From: Actinotalea sp.
Lineage (GTDB): Bacteria > Actinomycetota > Actinomycetes > Actinomycetales > Cellulomonadaceae
DNA length: 5,954 bases
Assembly: GCA_014360395.1 (NCBI GenBank)
Contig: JACIXM010000264.1
Location: forward strand, 1-5,954
Direction: 5' to 3'
Part shown: positions 1 to 5,900 of the stretch, piece after piece
How the letters are laid out: each line of letters opens with the position of its first letter
Numbering within the stretch: position 1 is the stretch's first letter
The notes under the pieces: model-generated
Told to the model about the DNA's origin: nothing
Database searches by the model: none
Seen by the model: the letters and a program-made list of their open reading frames with translations, nothing else
Position numbers and translations under genes: made by a program

Positions 1-1027
1 GGAATCCGCCGGCCGCGCCCAGGACGCGGGTGCGCGCAGCCGTCGTCGGCAGCGGGTCGCGGCGCGCCCGGGAGATCTGGTCCCCCGCGGTGAGGAAGGC
101 GGTGGCCTTGTAGATGCCGTGCAGGGCGAGGTGGATGACGGCGGCCGCGTGGGCACCGACCGCGAGGAGGGCGAGCATGAAGCCCATCTGCGCGGTGGTC
201 GACCAGGCCAGGCGGGTCTTGACGTCCGCACGCACCAGCAGGCGCGGGAACGTCAGGACCGCGGTGCCCAGGCCGAGCGCCGCGAGGGCCACCGGCAGGA
301 CGCCGTCGGCCCAGACGGGGTGGAGCTGGAGCAGCAGCACGACCGGAGCGTTGACGACGCCCGCGTGCAGCAGCCCGGACACCGGCGCGGGGGCGACGAC
401 GCTCAGGGGCACCCACCGGCTGAACGGCAGCAGGCCCGCCCGCGCGGCCGCGGTGACGAGCAGTGCGGCGCCCGCCACGGTGAGCACGGGGGAGTCGCTG
501 CCCTCGGCCCAGGCGACGACCTCGGGCAGGGACGTGCTGCCGGCCGCCACCGCCAGGAGCGCGACGGCGACGAGCAGGGCGCCGTCGCCGACCGCCCTGG
601 TCCGCCGCAGGGCGGCCACGGCCCGGGCCGAGGCCGCGGTGGCCGCGCCGCCGTGGTGGCCGACGAGCGGGGTGAGCGCAGCGCCGGTGAGGACCCAGGC
701 GCCGAGGAGGACCAGGAGGTCCTGCGTCGAGACGGCCAGCACCGCGGCGCCGGCGGTCAGCAGGAGAAGGCGGTCGTAGCGCGGGCGCGAGGGGTCCCCG
801 TCGAGGTGGCGGAGCGAGAAGCGGGTCAGGACGAGGGCCAGCAGGGCCGTGAGGAGCGCGACCGCGGCACGGTACGGCTCGAGCGCGCCGAGGGTGGCTG
901 CGACGCCGGCGGCGACGGTCGCGGTCGACGCCGCGACGACGGCGGTCCGGCCGCGGGCCGGGGGGAGGGCCGCGCCGAGGAGGAGGGCGGCGGCCGGAGC
1001 ACCGGCGAGGAGGGCGGTCTGATCCAT
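1..1027 (-). CDS. NuoL/DabB-like proton-conducting membrane subunit (N-terminal 342 residues; rest off the left edge)
   Basis: This is a polytopic membrane protein of the proton-conducting antiporter family (NuoL, MrpA, DabB), read from ATG at 1027 and still open at base 1. Family landmarks are RHLDGDP near residue 73, the loop APAPVSGLLHAGVVNAP (212-228, with His221), DVK at 268-270, STTAQMGF (276-283) and HGIYKATAFLTAG (303-315, Lys307). The RHLDGDP segment, the AWVLTG helix (110-115) and the HAGVVNA loop resemble DabB more than complex I NuoL. DabB couples an ion gradient to the DUF2309 protein DabA for CO2 or bicarbonate uptake; a dabA gene would be expected next, outside the window. The stretch before the ATG has no Shine-Dalgarno sequence. 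Two charged residues typical of NuoL appear replaced: Trp or Ala near 110 where NuoL has Glu, and Arg196 where Lys is usual. The family call is strong; the DabB assignment is probable; the exact substrate is inferred. Confidence 0.85.
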   Translation of the reverse strand, partial: MDQTALLAGAPAAALLLGAALPPARGRTAVVAASTATVAAGVAATLGALEPYRAAVALLTALLALVLTRFSLRHLDGDPSRPRYDRLLLLTAGAAVLAVSTQDLLVLLGAWVLTGAALTPLVGHHGGAATAASARAVAALRRTRAVGDGALLVAVALLAVAAGSTSLPEVVAWAEGSDSPVLTVAGAALLVTAAARAGLLPFSRWVPLSVVAPAPVSGLLHAGVVNAPVVLLLQLHPVWADGVLPVALAALGLGTAVLTFPRLLVRADVKTRLAWSTTAQMGFMLALLAVGAHAAAVIHLALHGIYKATAFLTAGDQISRARRDPLPTTAARTRVLGAAGGF

Positions 1028-1061
1028 GTGCGAAGGCAAACACAGGAAAAGAACTTCATGC

Positions 1062-1071
1062 GAACGCGTTC
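1062..1071. promoter_or_regulatory. Perfect 10-bp palindrome, candidate operator
   Basis: GAACGCGTTC is a perfect palindrome in the short, relatively AT-rich spacer between the DabB-like gene and the divergent winged-helix regulator. It falls between the expected -35 and -10 positions of the regulator promoter and about 35 bases upstream of the DabB-like start codon. That is where a repressor acting on both genes would sit. Binding by the neighbouring regulator is inferred, not shown. Confidence 0.4.
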
Positions 1072-1073
1072 CG

Positions 1074-1086
1074 TAGAGTGGGACGC
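1074..1086 (+). promoter_or_regulatory. Candidate leaderless -10 element of the winged-helix regulator
   Basis: TAGAGT (1074-1079) fits the actinobacterial TANNNT -10 consensus and is followed by 7 bases and then GTG at 1087. A transcript starting at that GTG would be leaderless, which explains the lack of a Shine-Dalgarno sequence. No good -35 is visible. The alternative in-frame GTG at 1078 lies inside this box. Confidence 0.45.
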
Positions 1087-1431
1087 GTGCGGAGCGACGG
1101 CGCGGTACCCACGCGGGCGTGGACCTTCCTGACCAACCATGCGCGCGTGCTCATCGCCGTGGCGCGGGACCCTCAGGCGCGGGTGCGCGACCTCAGCGCG
1201 CTGGTGGGCATCACCGAGCGGGCGACGCAGGGCATCCTGGCCGACCTGGAGGAGGCTGGCTTCGTCACACGGACCCGGGTGGGGCGGCGCAACGAGTACT
1301 CCGTGCACCCGGACGTGCAGTTCCGGCACCCGCGCGAGGCGGGCCACGACGTCGGCGAGCTGCTCGCGCTCTTCGTCGAGCCCGAGGACGAGCGCGACGC
1401 CGGCGCCGGTGCCCGGCAGGCTCCAGGCTGA
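1087..1431 (+). CDS. Small winged helix-turn-helix transcriptional regulator (MarR/ArsR-like fold)
   Basis: This 114-residue cytoplasmic protein is nearly all one winged-helix DNA-binding domain. It opens with AWTFLTNHARVLIAVARDP (11-29). The helix-turn-helix follows at about 33-58, with VGITERATQGILADLEEAG holding the recognition helix, then a beta wing TRTRVGRRNEYSVHP (61-75). The segment FRHPREAGHDVGELLALF is typical of a family of small actinobacterial regulators of about 110 residues. There is no ligand- or metal-binding domain, and the tail is short and low-complexity. The gene is divergent from the DabB-like transporter, so it probably controls that gene and itself, perhaps through the palindrome at 1062-1071. 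I chose GTG 1087 because a TANNNT box lies 7 bases upstream; GTG 1078 would add three residues. It ends 6 bases from the convergent permease gene. The fold is secure; the target and signal are inferred. Confidence 0.85.
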   Translation: MRSDGAVPTRAWTFLTNHARVLIAVARDPQARVRDLSALVGITERATQGILADLEEAGFVTRTRVGRRNEYSVHPDVQFRHPREAGHDVGELLALFVEPEDERDAGAGARQAPG

Positions 1432-1437
1432 GCCCGT

Positions 1438-2268
1438 CTAGCGGCCTTCGCGCTGCAGCCGGATCGCCCGGACGGTGAGCTGCACCCCGGCGACGACCAC
1501 GAGGAGCGCGAAGAGCACCGTCGAGGCGCGCGGCGGGAGCAGGAACGCCAGCGAGGCCCCGCCGAAGGAGGCCACGGTGGCGCCGACCCCGACGACGGCC
1601 CCGGCGCGCAGGTCGACCATGCGTCCGCGCAGGTTCGTGACGGTGCCCATGATGGCCGTCGGCAGCATCGTCAGCAGGGACGTGCCCTTGGCCGCGAGGT
1701 CACCCTGGCCGAACACGGTGATGAGGATCGGCACGAGGATGACGCCCCCGCCGATGCCGAAGAGGCCGGCGGCGACGCCCATGAACAGGCCGGTCGCCAC
1801 GAGCCCGGCGACGACGAGCGGCGTCAGCTCGATGTCCGCCCCCCGCTCGGGCACGGTGAGGAACATCCGGACCGCGACCACGACGAGCAGGGCGATGAAG
1901 AGCCATCGCAGCCACCGGATGGGGATGCGTCGCAGCAGCAGGGCGCCGAGGTAGGAGCCGATGATCCCGCCGATGGCGACCACCCCCGCCACGACGACGT
2001 CCACGCTGCCGTTGGCCAGGTAGGTCGCCGAGCCGACGAGCGCGGCGGGGATGATCGCGGCGAGGGACGTCGTGGCGGCCTGCTTCTGGTTCAGCCCGGC
2101 CAGGAGGATGAGCAGCGGGACCATGAGGATGCCGCCGCCCACGCCGAACAGCCCGGACATGAACCCGCCGAGCAGGCCCACCACCAGCAGGGCCCACCAG
2201 CGCTGCGGGCGCCGGGGCGGGGTCGGGCGGATCTCGGCGGGCGGGTCGTGCGGGGGGCCGGAGGTCAC
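1438..2268 (-). CDS. TSUP family permease (sulfite exporter TauE/SafE-like)
   Basis: This 276-residue integral membrane protein belongs to the TSUP (TauE/SafE, formerly DUF81) family, which moves sulfite, sulfonates or other small organic anions across the cytoplasmic membrane. The family's two-fold repeat is clear: GLFGVGGGILMVPLL (39-53) in the first half and GLFGIGGGVILVPIL (168-182) in the second, each starting a block of about four helices. Other landmarks are QKQAATTSLAAIIPAALVG (61-79) and AAKGTSLLTMLPTAIMG (192-208). The first 23 residues are proline-rich and polar and should be cytoplasmic. Length is normal for the family and I see no damage. The GTG start at 2268 has no Shine-Dalgarno sequence but has a TANNNT box 7 bases upstream. 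It is convergent with the winged-helix regulator, and no sulfur-metabolism gene is visible nearby, so the substrate cannot be assigned. Confidence 0.92.
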   Translation of the reverse strand: MTSGPPHDPPAEIRPTPPRRPQRWWALLVVGLLGGFMSGLFGVGGGILMVPLLILLAGLNQKQAATTSLAAIIPAALVGSATYLANGSVDVVVAGVVAIGGIIGSYLGALLLRRIPIRWLRWLFIALLVVVAVRMFLTVPERGADIELTPLVVAGLVATGLFMGVAAGLFGIGGGVILVPILITVFGQGDLAAKGTSLLTMLPTAIMGTVTNLRGRMVDLRAGAVVGVGATVASFGGASLAFLLPPRASTVLFALLVVVAGVQLTVRAIRLQREGR

Positions 2269-2281
2269 GCGGGCGATGCTA
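2269..2281 (-). promoter_or_regulatory. Candidate leaderless -10 element of the TSUP permease gene
   Basis: Read on the minus strand, TAGCAT (2281-2276) matches TANNNT and is followed by CGCCCGC and then the GTG start at 2268. The 7-base spacing would put transcription start on the first base of the start codon. No purine-rich ribosome site lies between them, and no consensus -35 is visible 16-19 bases further upstream. Confidence 0.5.
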
Positions 2282-2428
2282 GGCGGCGCGGCACGGGCGT
2301 GCCGGTCGGTCCGCCGCCAATGGACACTCAGGACAGCTCGGCGTGGGGGCGGCTCTGCCGCACGGCCCGGTCGGCGCTGACCCGGTCCGCGGCCGGCAGC
2401 GCTCGCCGGAAGGGCGCCTCGACGGCTC

Positions 2429-2824
2429 TCAGTCGTCGCCGGGCTGACTGCGGCCCTGTGCGGCAGGCAGCGGTTCTCCTGTGCCGGGGCCGAGAGCGAC
2501 GCGGTTGAGGTGCTCCGTGCTGAGCTTCTCCCGGAGGGGCGTTACCGGCCCGCTCGGCCCGAGGGGGATGCGGTTCGTGTGCTCCCGGTCGAGCCGAAGG
2601 TGGAGCGGGTGCACCGGTCCGGAGCCGGCGCCGACCGAGAGGGTCGGGACGGCTGACCCGACGAAGACGCCGAGGAGGAGGGCCGCAACGACGAGTCCGG
2701 CCGCCTGCCCCCGCGACGTGGATGATCCGCCGGGGCGCGGCCGGTCGTCAGCGCGAGACGGGAGCGTCGTGGGCAGATCGGGGAGGATCACGGCGATCTG
2801 CACGCCGCGCTGGGCAGTCCTCAT
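2429..2824 (-). CDS. Small single-pass membrane protein of unknown function with a duplicated extracytoplasmic motif
   Basis: I do not recognise this 131-residue protein. It has an N-terminal part of about 40 residues rich in Arg, Pro and Ser, then one hydrophobic helix (about 41-60, AAGLVVAALLLGVFVGSAVP), then about 70 polar residues. Arginines before the helix place the N-terminus inside and the C-terminal part outside. That outer part holds two copies of a 23-25 residue unit (73-95 and 96-120) sharing PL, EHxNR and LGP. There are no cysteines and no catalytic motif. ATG at 2824 is preceded, 11 bases away, by a good purine-rich ribosome site, which supports translation. The gene is divergent from the large BTAD-nSTAND1 regulator and may be its target or partner; this rests on position alone. 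The permease gene downstream has its own promoter-like box, so an operon is unlikely. Confidence 0.65.
   Translation of the reverse strand: MRTAQRGVQIAVILPDLPTTLPSRADDRPRPGGSSTSRGQAAGLVVAALLLGVFVGSAVPTLSVGAGSGPVHPLHLRLDREHTNRIPLGPSGPVTPLREKLSTEHLNRVALGPGTGEPLPAAQGRSQPGDD
2465..2608 (-). repeat. Tandem two-copy repeat inside the small membrane protein
   Basis: The outer domain contains two adjacent units, 2608-2540 and 2539-2465 on the minus strand. Unit 1 reads PLHLRLDREHTNRIPLGP at its start and unit 2 reads PLREKLSTEHLNRVALGP. The DNA is similar too: both copies contain GCGGTT followed by GTGCTCC on the plus strand. This suggests a true internal duplication that has since diverged. Confidence 0.6.
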
Positions 2825-2835
2825 GCCGGTGACGG

Positions 2836-2843
2836 TCCCCCTC
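2836..2843 (-). promoter_or_regulatory. Ribosome binding site of the small membrane protein gene
   Basis: GAGGGGGA on the minus strand lies 11 bases before ATG 2824, slightly longer than the ideal spacing. It is the only clear Shine-Dalgarno sequence in front of a gene in this window and supports both the reality and the start of this otherwise unrecognised gene. Confidence 0.5.
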
Positions 2844-2844
2844 G

Positions 2845-2884
2845 TCGGTACGCGTCCGGCGCGTGCCCGGTATTGGTCGGGTAT
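2845..2884. promoter_or_regulatory. Array of four heptamer direct repeats at 11-bp period (SARP-box-like)
   Basis: Four heptamers start exactly 11 bases apart: TCGGTAC (2845), CCGGCGC (2856), CCGGTAT (2867) and CGGGTAT (2878), each separated by 4 bases. A 7+4 geometry is what SARP regulators such as ActII-ORF4, DnrI and AfsR bind, and the gene starting at 2929 encodes a SARP-type winged helix plus BTAD. The second copy is the weakest. The array ends 32 bases before the candidate -10 rather than the usual roughly 8, which counts against a textbook SARP activation site. It could serve either divergent gene. Confidence 0.4.
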
Positions 2885-2887
2885 GCC

Positions 2888-2920
2888 CGGGTCTTGACCC
2901 GCATCACGCCGGTCGTGACC
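2888..2920. promoter_or_regulatory. Twin palindromic half-site pair GGTC-NN-GACC, 21 bp apart (candidate tandem operator)
   Basis: The first palindrome is CGGGTC-TT-GACCCG (2888-2901), with core GGTC-TT-GACC at 2890-2899. The second is GGTC-GT-GACC (2911-2920). Their centres are 21 bp apart, two helical turns, so dimers on both would face the same side of the DNA. They overlap the candidate -35 and -10 of the regulator promoter respectively, so occupancy would be expected to block transcription. Confidence 0.45.
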
Positions 2921-2922
2921 AT
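2894..2922 (+). promoter_or_regulatory. Candidate promoter of the BTAD-nSTAND1 gene
   Basis: TTGACC (2894-2899) is a near-consensus -35, followed after 17 bases by GACCAT (2917-2922), a weak -10 that keeps the conserved A and final T. The ATG start follows 6 bases later. No Shine-Dalgarno sequence precedes the ATG, so a leaderless or near-leaderless transcript is likely. The poor -10 would fit a promoter that needs an activator. Confidence 0.4.
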
Positions 2923-2928
2923 GGGCGC

Positions 2929-5900
2929 ATGAGCATCCAGGTGCTCGGCCCGCTCCGCGTGACGGGGGCGACCCTCCTCAGTCCGCGCGAACGCACCGTC
3001 CTTGCGGTCCTCGTCCTCCGTGCAGGCACGGCGGTGAGCCCGGAGGAGATCGCCGACGCTCTGTGGGGCGAGCACCTCCCGGCGACGTGGCCCAAGCAGG
3101 TGCAGGCCGCCGTCAGTCGTGTCCGCCGTGTCGTCGGCCCGGACCACGTGGTCACGACGCCCACCGGGTACCGCCTGCTGGTGGACGCCGACGCGTCGGA
3201 CGCGTGGCGCTTCGAGGAGGAGGTGCTGCGCGGGCGGCTCCACGCGGCGAGAGGGGAGCCCGACCGGGCGGTGTCCGCCTTCGTCCGGGCGCTGGCGCTG
3301 TGGGACGGTCCGGCGTACGCCGAGCTGGGTGACTGGGAGCCGGGGCGGGCGGAGGCCGAGCGCCTCGCCGAGGTCCGTCGGACCGTCGAGGAGGACCTGC
3401 TGGAGGCGCGGCTGGCCGTCGGGGAGCACCGCCGGGTCGCCGCCGACGCAGAGGTCGCGGTCAGCGCCGACCCCTTGCGGGAGCGCCGGTGGGCGGCGCT
3501 GTGCCTCGCCCAGTACCGGTGCGGCCGGCAGGCCGACGCCCTCGCCACCCTGCGTCGGGCCCGTCGGACGCTCGCCGAGGACCTCGGGGTCGACCTCGGG
3601 CCCGATCTGGTGCGGCTGGAGCACGACGTGCTGCACCAGGACCCGGGGCTCGCGCCCGGCGAGGCGCCGACCCGGGCGAGCGACATCTGCCCGTACAAGG
3701 GCCTGGCCGCCTACGACGCGAGCGACCACGCGGTGTTCTACGGCCGCGACGAGGAGATCCGCGCCTGCCTGGAGCGTCTGACCGTGACGCCCCTGCTGGT
3801 GCTCACCGGCCCGTCCGGGTCCGGGAAGAGCTCGCTGCTGCGGGCCGGGGTCCTCGCCGCGCTGGAGCGGCGCGGGCGGCGCACCGTCGTCGTCGTGCCC
3901 GGCGCCCACCCCCTCGCGACGATCGACGCCGCCCTGGCGCGGGAGGCCGGCGGTGTCGTCGCCGTCGACCAGATGGAGGAGCTGTTCCTGCTCCAGCACG
4001 ACGAGGACGAGGTGGCGGCCTGCTGCCGCCGTCTCGTGGACGCCGTGGCGGACGGGACGACGGTGCTCATCGCGGTGCGCGCGGACCAGGTCAGCGGCCT
4101 GCGGACCGTGCCCGCCCTGGGGGACCTCGCCGAGCGAGGCCTGCACCTCGTGGCGCCGTTGCAGGGCGAGGCGCTCCGTGCCGCGATCGAGGGCCCGGCC
4201 GCAGCTGCCGGGCTCCGCCTCGAGCACGGGCTGGTCGACCTGCTGCTGCGGGACGTCGCCGGGCAGGCGGGGCCGCTGCCGCTGCTCTCGCACGCGCTCG
4301 CGGAGACCTGGCGGCGGCGCGACGGCGCCGTGCTGACGGTCGAGGCCTACGAGGAGTCCGGTGGCATCGCGGGCGCGGTCGCCCGCTCCGCCGAGCGTCT
4401 CTACGAGAACCTGCGGGCGTCGGACCGGTACCTGTGCCGCTCGCTGCTGCTGAGGTTGGTCGTCCCCGCGCCGGACGGGATCGCGACCCGGCGCCGGCTG
4501 CCGCTGTCGTCCCTGGGGCACGAACCCGGCCGCGAGCGGGTCCTGGCCGAGCTGGTCGGCGCCCGTCTGCTGACCGCCGACCGGGGCACGGTCGAGATCG
4601 CGCACGAGGCCCTGGTCAACGCGTGGCCGCGCCTGCGGTCCTGGCTCGACGAGGAGGGCGCCGGGCTCCGGGTCATGCGGCACCTCGTGGCGTCCGCGGA
4701 GGGCTGGGAGGCGCTCGGCAGGCCGGTGAGCGAGCTCTACCGAGGAGCTCGGCTCGACGCGACGTTGGAGTGGCGGGCGGCCACGGGCGCGGACCTGACC
4801 GAGACGGAGGCCGCCTTTCTCGAGAGCTCGGTGCGGATGCGCGCACGGGAGGCGGACGAGGCGCAGACTCGGCTGCGGCGCGAGGCCCGGCAGGCCCGAC
4901 GGCTGCGTGGCCTGCTCGTCGCCAGCGCGGTGCTGCTGGCGGTGTCCCTGGTGGCGACGGGGCTCGCCGTCGGCAGCAGCGACCGGGCCACCGACCGTGC
5001 CGCCGCCGCCCGCGCCGCGCGGGACGAGGCGCAGCTGGCGGCGCTGGTGAGCACCTCCCTGACCCTGCGGTCGACCGACCGGAGCGTCGCCGCGCTCCTC
5101 GCCGTCGAGGCGCACCACCGCTGGCCGGAGTCCGCGGGAAGCCTCTCCGCCCTGCTGGGGACCTTCGCCGCGTCGCAGGGCTTCCTCGGGCACACCTGGG
5201 TGGGGGAGAAGATCGACTACGTGGGTGCGGGCCTGGCGGGCGCGCTCCTGCCGGGCGGGCGCACCGCCGTCGTCGGCCTCGGGGGCGGAGCCGAACCGGT
5301 CGTCCTCGACCTCGAGACGGGCGACGTGGACGACCGCTTCGGTGAGATCACGCTCCCGGGCGGGCCTGGGTCTGCGATCCGGATCAGCGCGGACGGCTCC
5401 GTGGCCGTGCACTACACGGTCGGTTCCCCCCGCACCCGCTGCTGGTTCCGGCGCGACCCCCTCGAGCTGCGGCCGTTCGACCCCGCCGGCCGCCCCCCCG
5501 GGTGCGCCACCGTCACGACGTACGACGTCGTCTCCGGTGCGGTGGTCCAGGGCCCGGTGGTCCTGCCCTGGTCGGCCGGCGAGGTGGCCCTGAGCCCGGA
5601 CGGCTCGCGGGTGGCGGTCACGAACGTCGAGGACGGCTCTGCCCTCGTGATCGACGCCCGCTCCGGGCGCGTGCTCGGTCTGGTGCCGGCCCTGCCCTCA
5701 CCGGCCCTGACGGACTGGGGTTCCGGTGGCGTCGCGTTCGGGTCCGACGGTGCCCTCTGGCTCGGTTCGGCCGCGGGACCCGTCCGCCAGGTCGACCCGT
5801 CCACCGGCCAGGTGCTCCGCACGGTCGAGGCGCCGGAGCTCTCGTCCAACACCAACCTGTGGGCCGGCCCGGACGGGCTCGTCGTCGGGACCGGGCACCG

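Noticed and set aside
119..1132. Plus-strand open frames opposite the DabB-like gene
   Set aside because: The minus-strand frame has clear membrane helices and family motifs; the plus-strand translations are Gly/Arg/Glu-rich low complexity.
1419..1434. Small hairpin GGCTC-N6-GAGCC between the convergent winged-helix and TSUP genes as a terminator
   Set aside because: Only a 5-bp stem, overlapping the stop codon region, with no T-tract on either strand.
2393..2409. CCGGC-N7-GCCGG hairpin just after the small membrane protein gene as a terminator
   Set aside because: The 5-bp GC stem with no T-run is no better than expected in this composition, although its position (about 20 bases after the stop) is suitable.
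2282..2428. Possible small gene or RNA between the small membrane protein and TSUP genes
   Set aside because: No start with a ribosome site and no convincing codon pattern or structured RNA motif is visible; only a loose CCCGGTC direct repeat and the upstream part of the TSUP promoter region.
3489..5345. Second plus-strand open frame of 618 codons inside the large regulator gene
   Set aside because: It overlaps the real frame, consists almost entirely of Arg, Gly, Ala and Pro, and has no domain; it is a composition artefact.
2821..5412. Long minus-strand open frame (863 codons) opposite the BTAD-nSTAND1 gene
   Set aside because: It is antisense to a gene with unmistakable domains throughout, and its translation is a low-complexity Arg/Gly/Pro/Gln-rich string with no recognisable fold, as expected of a shadow frame in very GC-rich DNA.
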